A stretch of 6,461 nucleotides of DNA, from positions 1 to 6,461 of the forward strand of contig JAPYWT010000146.1 of the NCBI GenBank assembly GCA_028276215.1, read 5' to 3'. Within the stretch, counting starts at the first letter, position 1. Each line of letters opens with the position of its first letter. The notes under the pieces were generated by a model. The model saw nothing but the letters and a program-made list of their open reading frames with translations, was not told where the DNA came from and made no database searches. A program made the position numbers and the translations under genes. The stretch is from Thermoflexus sp. GTDB lineage: Bacteria > Chloroflexota > Anaerolineae > B4-G1 > DUEL01. Of this stretch, positions 1-5,850 are shown one piece after another.

Positions 1-90
1 GGGGAGCGGAGGGGCGGGGGAGCGGAGGGGCGGGGGAGCAGGGGAGCGGAGGGGCGGGGGAGCGGAGGGGCGGGGGAGCAGGGGAGCGGA
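1..90. repeat. G-rich 40-bp tandem repeat array (G-quadruplex-prone)
   Basis: Positions 1-40 and 41-80 are identical 40-bp units, and 81-90 begins a third copy before the sequence diverges. Each unit is built from a smaller G-rich module used twice plus a short GGGGGAGCA tail. Each unit has five runs of four or five G separated by loops of 1 or 6 nt, which fits an intramolecular G-quadruplex on the + strand. The array probably continues beyond the left edge of the window. It lies directly upstream of the four-helix-bundle gene, and a degenerate reverse complement of it occurs just after that gene, at 515-572. No gene is visible in 1-117. Confidence 0.93.
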
Positions 91-117
91 GGAGAAGCTT
101 TTGGCAAGGGGGAAAGG

Positions 118-504
118 GTGATCCAGGGGCATCGGGAACTGGATGTATATCGGCTGGCCTTTGATGCCGCGATGCGTATCTTTACTCTGACAAAGGCTTT
201 TCCACGGGAAGAATCTTACTCGCTTGTTGACCAAATTCGCCGCTCGTCCCGATCCGTATGCGCGAATATTGCAGAAGCCTGGCGAAAGCGCAGGTATGAG
301 GGGGCATTTGTCAGCAAATTGAGCGATGCCGAGGCTGAAGCGGCGGAGACGCAGGTCTGGCTCCAGTTCTCCCTGGAGTGTGGCTATATGACGCCGGAGG
401 TTTGCCAGGAATTGCACCAGGCCTATGATCACGTTATCGGCAAACTGGTCAATATGATCTCCAATCCCAGGCCCTGGTTGCTGTCCCGGAGGAATCGCCG
501 ATGA
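118..504 (+). CDS. Four-helix-bundle protein, S23 / 23S rRNA intervening-sequence family
   Basis: This 128-residue protein belongs to the four-helix-bundle family first seen inside 23S rRNA intervening sequences and structurally related to the Avd accessory proteins of diversity-generating retroelements. The family signature is visible: a start like RELDVYRLAFDAA (residues 6-18), then QIRRSSRSVCANIAEAW (39-55), which matches the usual QIRRAAxSIxANIAEG block, then two further amphipathic helices. The start is the GTG at 118, preceded by purine-rich AAGGGGGAAAGG; no better in-frame start is visible. The last codons carry GGAGGA (488-493), and the stop overlaps the next start as ATGA (501-504), so translation is coupled to acsV. 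Codons are more AT-rich than in the metabolic genes, which suggests acquisition. The biochemical function of free-standing members is unknown; a nucleic-acid-binding role is an inference. Confidence 0.88.
   Translation: MIQGHRELDVYRLAFDAAMRIFTLTKAFPREESYSLVDQIRRSSRSVCANIAEAWRKRRYEGAFVSKLSDAEAEAAETQVWLQFSLECGYMTPEVCQELHQAYDHVIGKLVNMISNPRPWLLSRRNRR
488..493 (+). promoter_or_regulatory. Ribosome binding site of acsV inside the upstream gene
   Basis: GGAGGA lies 7 nt before the ATG at 501, within the final codons of the four-helix-bundle gene. It supports the ATG at 501 as the acsV start. The only signals available for acsV initiation therefore sit inside the accessory ORF. Confidence 0.75.
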
Positions 505-2477
505 CCACTACCTTTGCTCCCCTGCCCCCCAGCACCTCTGCCCCTCTGCACCCGGGCACTTCTGCGCCCAGCGTCACCGTCGTCTTCCGTCCCGCCGAGA
601 AGCGGGTAGAGGTCCCGCCGGGCACCCTGCTCAGCGACGCGGCCCGGCAGGCCGGGGTGGACATCCTGATGCCCTGCGGCGGGCAGGGGCGGTGCGGCCG
701 CTGCGCCGTGGTGGTGGAATCGGGGACGGTCCGCCGCCGCTCCACCCAGCGCCTCTCCCCGGAGGACATCGCCGCCGGATACGCGCTGGCCTGCCAGACC
801 CTGGTGGAGAGCGACGTCGTCGTCTTCGTCCCGCCGCAGGAGCGGATTGAGCGCCGCATCAAGGAGACCAAGCGCGCGGCGAAGATAGAACTCCCGTTCC
901 CCTACGACCGCCACGACCAGCCGCTGCGCAAGTTCGCGGTCACCCTGGAGCCCCCGTCCCTGGCCGACCAGACCGACGACTGGTCCCGCCTCCAGCGGGA
1001 ACTGGCCCGCCGCTACGGGCTGCGCGACGTGCAGGCATCCCTGCCGGTCCTGCGGAAACTCCCCCGCGCCCTGCGGGAGGGGGAGTGGACGGTGACGGCG
1101 GTGGTGGAACTGGATGCCTGGGACCGTCCGGAGGGGCCACCGCGCCTGATAGACGTCCTGCCTGGCGAGCACCTGGAGAGCCTCTGGGCGGTGGCCATAG
1201 ACATCGGCACCACCAGCAACGTCGTCTGGCTGGTGGACCTGATGCGGGGAGAGGTGATGGCCCAGGCCGCCGACTACAACGGCCAGATTGCCCGCGGGGA
1301 GGACGTCATCTCCCGCATCATCTACGCGTCCAAAGGGGACGGCCTGCGGGAACTGCAGGAACTGGTGATGGGCACGCTGAACCGCCTCATCGCCCAGGTG
1401 GCGGCGGAGCAGAACATCCGCCCCGACGAAATCTACAAAGCGACCGTCGCCGGGAACACCACGATGATCCACCTCTTCGCGGGCATCCCGCCGGAGTCCA
1501 TTCGGCTGATGCCCTTCATTCCGGTGGTCAACCACGTCCCCACCTTCCCGGCGCGGGAGGTCGGCCTGGGGATTCATCCGGAGGGGACGGTGGACTGTCT
1601 CCCCGGCATCGCGTCCTACGTGGGCGCGGACATCACGGCCGGTGTGGTCAGTTCCGGCCTCTGCGATTCGGACGAACTGACGCTTTTCATTGACGTGGGC
1701 ACCAACGGGGAGATGGTGCTGGGAGATTGCTCCTGGCTCATCTCCTGTGCCTGTTCCGCCGGCCCGGCCTTTGAGGGCGCGGGGGTGGTCCACGGAATGC
1801 GGGCCACCGCCGGGGCGATTGAGGAGGTCTGGATCAACCCGGAGACGTACGAGGCGACCTACAAGGTCATCGGCGACGAGCGGCCCAGGGGCATCTGCGG
1901 CTCCGGCCTCATCTCGCTCCTGGCGGAGATGTTCGTCACCGGAGTGGTGGACAAGAGCGGGAACATCAACCTGGACCTGCCCACGCCGCGGGTTCGGCGA
2001 GGGGAGCACGGTCCGGAGTATGTCATCGCCTGGGCCAACGAGACGGCCACGGGGCGGGACATCGTCATCACGGCGGTGGACATAGACAACCTGATGCGGG
2101 CCAAGGCGGCCATTTATGCGGGCTTTTCCGTCCTGGCCCGCAGCGTGGGCCTGACGCTCCAGGATGCCCAACGGGTGCTCATCGGCGGCGCGTTCGGCCA
2201 GTACATCAACGTGGAGAAGGCCATTCAGATTGGCATGCTCCCGGATATGCCCTACGACCGTTTCCACTTCCTGGGCAACACCTCGGTGCGGGGTGCGTAC
2301 TATGCCCTGGTCTCCCGCGAGATGCGCCGCCGGGTGACCGAGGTGGGTCGGATGATGACCTATCTGGAACTCTCGGCCGACAACACCTTCTTTGACGAAT
2401 TCAACGCGGCCCTCTTCCTGCCGCACACCGACCTGAGCCAGTTCCCGTCGGTGGCGGCGATGATGGGAGAGGGGTGA
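501..2477 (+). CDS. acsV: Reductive activator of corrinoid iron-sulfur protein (RACo/AcsV; 2Fe-2S plus ASKHA, DUF4445)
   Basis: This ATP-dependent activator re-reduces the Co(II) form of the corrinoid iron-sulfur protein to Co(I), rescuing it after oxidation so that AcsE can methylate it. The 658-residue protein has a plant-type 2Fe-2S domain at about 25-110 with cysteines C59, C65, C68 and C98 (CX5CX2C...C), then a linker region, then a C-terminal ASKHA ATPase domain. Visible ASKHA landmarks are AIDIGTT (232-238), DVGTNGE (398-404), SAGPAFEGAG (419-428), GICGSGL (464-470) and IGGAFGQY (561-568). The ferredoxin fold begins only near V25. Residues 6-24 are a Pro/Ser/Thr/Ala-rich repeat, and no ATG, GTG or TTG occurs in frame between 501 and the domain. 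The ATG at 501 overlaps the upstream stop. Its neighbours cooC, acsE and folD support the pathway assignment. A generic DUF4445 activator of another corrinoid methyltransferase is the main alternative. Confidence 0.93.
   Translation: MTTTFAPLPPSTSAPLHPGTSAPSVTVVFRPAEKRVEVPPGTLLSDAARQAGVDILMPCGGQGRCGRCAVVVESGTVRRRSTQRLSPEDIAAGYALACQTLVESDVVVFVPPQERIERRIKETKRAAKIELPFPYDRHDQPLRKFAVTLEPPSLADQTDDWSRLQRELARRYGLRDVQASLPVLRKLPRALREGEWTVTAVVELDAWDRPEGPPRLIDVLPGEHLESLWAVAIDIGTTSNVVWLVDLMRGEVMAQAADYNGQIARGEDVISRIIYASKGDGLRELQELVMGTLNRLIAQVAAEQNIRPDEIYKATVAGNTTMIHLFAGIPPESIRLMPFIPVVNHVPTFPAREVGLGIHPEGTVDCLPGIASYVGADITAGVVSSGLCDSDELTLFIDVGTNGEMVLGDCSWLISCACSAGPAFEGAGVVHGMRATAGAIEEVWINPETYEATYKVIGDERPRGICGSGLISLLAEMFVTGVVDKSGNINLDLPTPRVRRGEHGPEYVIAWANETATGRDIVITAVDIDNLMRAKAAIYAGFSVLARSVGLTLQDAQRVLIGGAFGQYINVEKAIQIGMLPDMPYDRFHFLGNTSVRGAYYALVSREMRRRVTEVGRMMTYLELSADNTFFDEFNAALFLPHTDLSQFPSVAAMMGEG
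515..572. repeat. C-rich 24-bp tandem repeat, coding; inverted relative to the upstream G-rich array
   Basis: Two 24-bp units (516-539 and 540-563, 18 of 24 positions identical) plus a partial third (564-572) encode an 8-residue motif beginning APL and ending TS, at RACo residues 6-13 and 14-21. Bases 515-538 match the reverse complement of 57-80 in the 5' G-rich array at 19 of 24 positions, starting with an exact TGCTCCCC. The two arrays therefore bracket the four-helix-bundle gene in opposite orientation. Confidence 0.7.
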
Positions 2478-2478
2478 C

Positions 2479-2838
2479 ATGTCGCTAACCGGTCTGCACC
2501 TTCTGCTGACCTACCAGTGTAACTTTGAGTGCGACCATTGCTTCGTCTGGGGAAGCCCGGCGCAGAAGGGCACCTTCACACTGGCGCAGATTCGGGAGAT
2601 TTACCGGCAGGCGCGGCGACTGGGGACGGTGGAGTGGATATACCTGGAGGGCGGTGAGCCGTTTCTGTACTATCCGGTCATGGTACGGGCGGCGCAGGAG
2701 GCCGCTGGGGAGGGGTTCCGGGTTGGCATCGTGACCAACGGTTATTGGGCCACCACGCCGGAGGACGCGGTGGAGTGGCTGAGGCCGCTGGCGGGCTTCC
2801 TGAACGACCTGACCGTCTCCACCGACCTTTTTCATTAG
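2479..2838 (+). pseudogene. Truncated radical SAM protein (5' half only)
   Basis: This ORF of 119 residues encodes the first part of a radical SAM enzyme. The 4Fe-4S cluster motif CX3CX2C (C14, C18, C21) and the SAM-contacting GGEP (58-61) are intact, and the protein then stops at the sequence STDLFH. Radical SAM proteins normally need the rest of the partial TIM barrel, at roughly 200-300 residues, so this copy is most likely non-functional. It starts one base after the acsV stop, with a GGGAGAGGGG ribosome binding site inside the acsV end, so it was part of the core operon. Skipping one base at the amber codon (2836-2838) opens a frame reading RAEMEQIREFGAWVERI before it stops at 2897-2899. 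That looks like continued coding, so the gene may carry a frameshift as well as the truncation. The missing 3' half is replaced by the accessory genes at 2872-3860, and no trace of it precedes cooC. Confidence 0.8.
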
Positions 2839-2871
2839 GGCGGAAATGGAGCAAATCCGGGAGTTTGGCGC

Positions 2872-3189
2872 ATGGGTAGAGCGGATTCTCAAATCCTGAA
2901 AATTGTAGAGCATTTTCTGGAAGAGGTGGAGAAAACGGGCATCCGGTTGACAGCGGCCTACCTGTATGGGTCGTATGCGGTGGGCTCCGCTCGTCCGGAT
3001 AGCGATATAGACGTGGCGCTCATATCCGATGATTTTACAGGGGATTTCCTGGAGGACCACCGGCGAATTGTCCCGGCGCTCCTGCAGAGCGACTCCCGGA
3101 TAGAGCCGGTGCGGTTCCGTCCCGAAGAGTTTTGCGACGAGCATCCACTGGCCTGGGAGATCAAAGTGAAAGGGCGCAGACTGAGGTGA
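2872..3189 (+). CDS. MNT-type nucleotidyltransferase domain protein
   Basis: This 105-residue protein has a minimal nucleotidyltransferase fold. The catalytic signature is complete: LYGSYAVGSARPDSDIDVALI spans residues 31-51, with G33-S34 and the metal-binding D45 and D47. E78 in RIEPVRF is a candidate third carboxylate. In this family the protein usually pairs with a HEPN-domain RNase, as an antitoxin that AMPylates the toxin. No HEPN gene is adjacent here, so it is either an orphan antitoxin or a lone nucleotidyltransferase. The ATG at 2872 has GGGAG 8 nt upstream. It lies in the same frame as the truncated radical SAM ORF, separated by the amber codon and 11 sense codons. Codon choice is visibly more AT-rich than in acsV or cooC. 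Confidence 0.82.
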   Translation: MGRADSQILKIVEHFLEEVEKTGIRLTAAYLYGSYAVGSARPDSDIDVALISDDFTGDFLEDHRRIVPALLQSDSRIEPVRFRPEEFCDEHPLAWEIKVKGRRLR

Positions 3190-3207
3190 TGCAAAGGGGA
3201 AATAACT

Positions 3208-3522
3208 ATGGTGGTCCGTACAGCCAGACAAAGGGTCAGGCATCCTTACGTGACGCGTGAGAAGGGGATTTGTGGCGGTAGCCCGGTGATTAAGGGAACA
3301 CGCATCCGGGTGGCGCAAATTGCGATAGAATATGAACATCTGGGCTGGAGCCCGGATGAAATCATTCGCGCCCACCCGCATCTCACGCTGGCGCAGATCC
3401 ACGACGCCCTTTCGTATTATTACGAAAATACCGAAGAGATTCACGCCGAGATCAGGCGGGATGAGCAGGTAGTAGAAGAACTGAAGAAGATGTATTCCCG
3501 GTCAGCGATACCTGTGGGATGA
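3208..3522 (+). CDS. DUF433 family protein, probable antitoxin
   Basis: This 104-residue protein carries the DUF433 hallmark GICGGSPVIKGTRIRV (residues 20-35), followed by SPDEII (48-53) and HPHLTLAQIHDALSYYYEN (56-74), the usual helix-turn-helix-like layout of this family. DUF433 proteins are commonly found as the antitoxin, and presumed DNA-binding autoregulator, of PIN-like DUF5615 toxins, and exactly such a gene follows. The start ATG has AAAGGGGA at 3193-3200. The 3' end overlaps the next gene as ATGA (3519-3522), typical of a two-gene toxin-antitoxin operon. The charged tail after residue 74 is probably helical and may contact the toxin (inference). Confidence 0.88.
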   Translation: MVVRTARQRVRHPYVTREKGICGGSPVIKGTRIRVAQIAIEYEHLGWSPDEIIRAHPHLTLAQIHDALSYYYENTEEIHAEIRRDEQVVEELKKMYSRSAIPVG

Positions 3523-3860
3523 GACTGCGAATTTACACGGATGAAAACGTTGATGTAACTGTCGCAGAGGGGCTCAGGCGGCGGGGCGTGGAGGCATGGT
3601 CTGCCCGAGATGTGGGGAATCTGGGGCTGAGTGACGAGGAGCAATTAGAGTATGCGCGGAGAGAGCGGGCTGTCGTTTTCACTCACGACGCGGACTTCCT
3701 CCGGCTGGCTCATGAGGAATGGCAGCAAGGCAGGGAGCATTGGGGGGTGATTTACGCCCACATAGGGCAACTGACGGTTGGTGAGTGTATTCGCCGTCTG
3801 ATGGACTACGCCCTGTTTATGGAAGCGGAGGAGATGAAGAATCGGGTGGAATTTCTGTAA
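3519..3860 (+). CDS. DUF5615 PIN-like protein, probable toxin nuclease
   Basis: This 113-residue protein matches the DUF5615 PIN-like family. It has the N-terminal YTDENV (residues 6-11, acidic D8 and E9), an LSDEEQLEYA segment (37-46) with further acidic residues, and FTHDADFL (54-61) with D57 and D59. These acidic clusters are where PIN-type nucleases bind metal, so an RNA-cleaving toxin role is inferred; activity has been little studied in this family. It is translationally coupled to the DUF433 gene by a 4-nt overlap. Its stop is immediately followed by the ribosome binding site of cooC, so the pair is inserted tightly into the operon without an evident terminator. Confidence 0.87.
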   Translation: MRLRIYTDENVDVTVAEGLRRRGVEAWSARDVGNLGLSDEEQLEYARRERAVVFTHDADFLRLAHEEWQQGREHWGVIYAHIGQLTVGECIRRLMDYALFMEAEEMKNRVEFL

Positions 3861-3865
3861 GGAGG
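3859..3865 (+). promoter_or_regulatory. Strong ribosome binding site selecting the cooC TTG start
   Basis: AAGGAGG, partly overlapping the stop codon of the DUF5615 gene, sits 5 nt before TTG at 3871. It fixes the start, because the conserved P-loop begins only 8 residues into the protein and no ATG or GTG is available. Confidence 0.8.
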
Positions 3866-3870
3866 CATCC

Positions 3871-4647
3871 TTGACTGTCACCATTGCGCTGGCTGGCAAA
3901 GGAGGTACAGGAAAAACGACCGTTGCGGCCTGTCTCATCCGCTACCTGCTGGAGGAGCGGGGTGGGGCGGTGCTGGCGATTGACGCCGACCCGGCGATGA
4001 ACCTGCCCCTGGTCCTGGGGATGGAGGTGGAGACCACCGTCGGCGACATCCGCGAGGAGATGCTGGACCTGGTCCAGTCCAGCGGCGCACTGGCGGGTTC
4101 CATGCCCGGCGGGATGAGCAAGCAGGACTACCTGGACTGGCAGGTCAAGATGGCGCTGGTGGAGGGCGACCGGGTGGACCTGCTGGCGATGGGTCGGCCC
4201 GAGGGGCCAGGCTGCTACTGCGCGGCCAACCAGATGCTGCGGGTCATCGTGGACCGGATCAGCGCCAACTACGACTATGTGGTCATTGACAACGAGGCGG
4301 GAATGGAGCACCTCAGCCGCCGCACCACCCGCGACGTGGACGTTCTGCTGCTGGTGACCGACCCGACTCAGCGGGGCGTTGCCGCGGCCCGGGAGATGGC
4401 GCGGATGGTCCCCGGGCTGGACATCCGGGTGGGGCGGACTTATCTGGTGGTGAACCGGGTGCGGGACGGCCTGCCGCCGCCGCTGGCGGATGCCGTCGCC
4501 CGGACCGGCCTGGAACTGATCGGGACCGTGCCCGAGGACCCCGCGATGGCGGAGTTTGAGGTCACCGGCCGCCCGCTGATCCAGTTGCCGACGGAGACGG
4601 CGGTCTACCAGGCGGTGCGGGACATCGCCCGGCGGGTTTTGAGATGA
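3871..4647 (+). CDS. cooC: CooC/AcsF nickel-insertion ATPase for CO dehydrogenase / acetyl-CoA synthase
   Basis: This 258-residue protein is a SIMIBI-class (MinD/ParA-like) ATPase that delivers nickel to the active-site clusters of CODH/ACS in the cytoplasm. It has a deviant Walker A, GKGGTGKTT (residues 9-17), with the signature lysine K10, then IDADPAMNL (37-45). The metal-binding CXC pair C115-Y-C117 lies after MGRPEGPG; in the characterised CooC1 this motif binds metal at the dimer interface. The family block VIDNEAGMEHLSRRTT starts at residue 138. Length is typical of the family. The start is TTG, chosen from the strong AAGGAGG and the position of the P-loop. The 3' end overlaps the DUF2283 gene as ATGA. 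Codon use is GC-rich like acsV and acsE, unlike the genes on either side. Confidence 0.93.
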   Translation: MTVTIALAGKGGTGKTTVAACLIRYLLEERGGAVLAIDADPAMNLPLVLGMEVETTVGDIREEMLDLVQSSGALAGSMPGGMSKQDYLDWQVKMALVEGDRVDLLAMGRPEGPGCYCAANQMLRVIVDRISANYDYVVIDNEAGMEHLSRRTTRDVDVLLLVTDPTQRGVAAAREMARMVPGLDIRVGRTYLVVNRVRDGLPPPLADAVARTGLELIGTVPEDPAMAEFEVTGRPLIQLPTETAVYQAVRDIARRVLR

Positions 4648-4865
4648 AAATTACATACGATGTATCCAAAGACTTGCTCTATATTCGCCTGGATGACCAG
4701 CCACAGCCGGTCATCAATCGGCGCGTCTCCGAGAGTGTGGTTTTGGACATCGGAGAGGGAGACAGGATAGTGGGAATAGAGATTCTGGACGCTTCGGAGA
4801 GTCTGGCGCTGGAAAGGTTGCTCCCTGTCCAGTTTCAGGTTCTCCAGGAGACGGCTCTGGTTTGA
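4644..4865 (+). CDS. DUF2283 family protein, orphan antitoxin-like
   Basis: This 73-residue protein is a DUF2283 member. It starts MKITYDVSKDLLYIRLDD and continues with SESVVLDIGEGDRIVGIEILDASESL, the characteristic all-beta core followed by a short helix. DUF2283 genes often neighbour a DUF4258 partner in what is thought to be a toxin-antitoxin pair. No DUF4258 gene is visible here, so it is an orphan. The ATG overlaps the cooC stop by 4 nt, so it is translated with cooC, but its AT-rich codons (AAA ATT ACA TAC GAT at the start) differ sharply from cooC. It lies between two core genes with no repeats detectable around it. Confidence 0.85.
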   Translation: MKITYDVSKDLLYIRLDDQPQPVINRRVSESVVLDIGEGDRIVGIEILDASESLALERLLPVQFQVLQETALV

Positions 4866-4887
4866 AATTTCGTCATATCCACGAACG

Positions 4888-4895
4888 AAGGGAGG
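4888..4895 (+). promoter_or_regulatory. Ribosome binding site fixing the acsE start at 4901
   Basis: AAGGGAGG ends 5 nt before the ATG at 4901. The frame is open up to a TTG at 4862, but those 13 extra codons overlap the DUF2283 end and do not resemble the family. Known methyltransferases begin with a strand like LIIGERI, matched here by MYIIAENIHI. Confidence 0.85.
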
Positions 4896-4900
4896 CAGAA

Positions 4901-5824
4901 ATGTACATTATTGCCGAAAACATCCACATCATTTCCCCTCGCGTGAAGGAGGCCATCGCGAATCGGGATGCCAGGTTCTTCCAGGACCTGGCGGTCCGGC
5001 TGGTGGAGGCGGGGGCCAGCGCCATTGACCTGAATATCGGTCCCCAGAAGAAGGCCGGGCACGAGATTCTGCCCTGGCTGGCGGAGACGGTGCAGCAGGT
5101 GGTGGATGTCCCCCTCTGCTTTGACACCACCAACCTGGCGGCCATTGAGGCGGCCTGCGAGGTGGTGACCAAGGCCCAGCCCATTATCAACTCCACCTCG
5201 GCGGCACCGGAGCGGCTGGAGAAGGTCCCCCTGGTCGCCAAAAAGTACAACACCCGCCTGATTGCTCTCACGATGGGGGAGGGGATGATCCCGGTCAAGG
5301 CCGACGAACGGGTCAACATCGCCCTGGAAATCCTCATCCCCCGGATGCTGGAGATTGACTTCCCGATCACGGACCTGATCATTGACCCGCTGGTGCTGAC
5401 CGTCTCTGGCTGTCAGGAGTACTGCCCGGAGTGCATTGAGGCGGTGCGCACCCTCAAATACGCCTGGGAGCCGCCGCCGCTGACCAACGGGGGCCTCTCC
5501 AACGTCTCCAACCAGGTTCCGTCCGAACTGCGCCCGCTGCTCAACCGTACCTATATGGTCATGCTGATGGGCGCGGGGATTGACATGGTCATCGCCGACC
5601 CGCTGGACCGCGACCTGATGGAGTGGATCCGCATCGTGGAGGAGCGGGATGATTCCACTGCCGTCGGCCGTCTGCTCCTGAAGATTCACGACCGCATCGC
5701 GGCGATGGAGGAGCCCCAGCCCGAGGACGTGGACTTCTCCGACCCGGAGCAGGTGGACATCTGGAAGACGGTCCAGGTGCTGCTGAATAAGGTCATTTAT
5801 ACCCCGTCGTATCTGAAGTTCTGA
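4901..5824 (+). CDS. acsE: 5-methyltetrahydrofolate:corrinoid/iron-sulfur protein methyltransferase (AcsE)
   Basis: AcsE transfers the methyl group of methyl-THF to Co(I) of the corrinoid iron-sulfur protein, linking the folate branch to acetyl-CoA synthesis. The 307-residue protein is a pterin-binding TIM barrel. Landmarks are DLNIGP (43-48), CFDTTN (73-78), INSTSA (96-101), LTMGEGMIP (123-131), DPLVL (162-166), GLSNVS (198-203) and NRTYMVMLMGAGIDMVIADP (215-234). D75, N97, D162 and N201 align with residues I recall as folate-binding or catalytic in the Moorella enzyme (D75, N96, D160, N199). It is about 45 residues longer than that enzyme because of an insertion at about 245-288, before the conserved end (TVQVLLNKVIYTPSYLKF). 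A cysteine cluster, C171-X3-C175-X2-C178, follows DPLVL. The stop codon TGA lies in the heptamer array that precedes the next gene. Confidence 0.94.
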   Translation: MYIIAENIHIISPRVKEAIANRDARFFQDLAVRLVEAGASAIDLNIGPQKKAGHEILPWLAETVQQVVDVPLCFDTTNLAAIEAACEVVTKAQPIINSTSAAPERLEKVPLVAKKYNTRLIALTMGEGMIPVKADERVNIALEILIPRMLEIDFPITDLIIDPLVLTVSGCQEYCPECIEAVRTLKYAWEPPPLTNGGLSNVSNQVPSELRPLLNRTYMVMLMGAGIDMVIADPLDRDLMEWIRIVEERDDSTAVGRLLLKIHDRIAAMEEPQPEDVDFSDPEQVDIWKTVQVLLNKVIYTPSYLKF

Positions 5825-5847
5825 TTCGTGATTCGTGATTCGTGATT
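5820..5847. repeat. Heptamer array upstream of the second four-helix-bundle gene
   Basis: Three perfect CGTGATT units (5827-5833, 5834-5840, 5841-5847) follow a variant TCTGATT (5820-5826) that contains the last base of the final acsE sense codon and its TGA stop. CGTGATT is the exact reverse complement of AATCACG, a unit of the array downstream of the gene. CTGATTCGTGATT (5821-5833) is a perfect 13-nt inverted match to AATCACGAATCAG, found four times downstream. Confidence 0.9.
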
Positions 5848-5850
5848 ATA

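Noticed and set aside
118..504. Diversity-generating retroelement (Avd accessory gene)
   Set aside because: The fold family is related to Avd, but there is no reverse transcriptase, template repeat or variable repeat with adenine-specific differences in the window.
1085..1693. + strand ORF of 202 codons inside acsV
   Set aside because: It is an out-of-frame shadow rich in Gly, Arg, Pro and His, wholly inside acsV, with no family motif.
429..2480. Long antisense ORF of 683 codons on the - strand
   Set aside because: It is the shadow of acsV in a GC-rich gene with strong third-position bias. Its translation is His/Arg/Gly-rich with no recognisable domain, and the + strand frame has full motif support.
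2859..2898. tRNA-like stretch (GGGTAGAGC followed by GGATTCTCAAATCC, resembling a tRNA-Leu D-arm and anticodon arm)
   Set aside because: The anticodon loop is too short, no T-arm or acceptor complement follows, and the stretch overlaps the nucleotidyltransferase start. It is probably chance, though a degraded tRNA end at an insertion site is not impossible.
4862..4900. Longer acsE starting at TTG 4862
   Set aside because: The extra 13 residues lie over the DUF2283 stop and lack family similarity, whereas the ATG at 4901 has an excellent ribosome binding site at the right distance.
5411..5434. Radical SAM cluster in acsE
   Set aside because: CX3CX2C spacing is present, but it is in mid-protein, lacks a GGE motif, and the surrounding sequence is a pterin-binding methyltransferase barrel.
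4835..5689. Antisense ORF of 284 codons opposite acsE
   Set aside because: It has the same low-complexity His/Asp/Arg-rich character as other shadow frames, while acsE on the + strand carries all family motifs.
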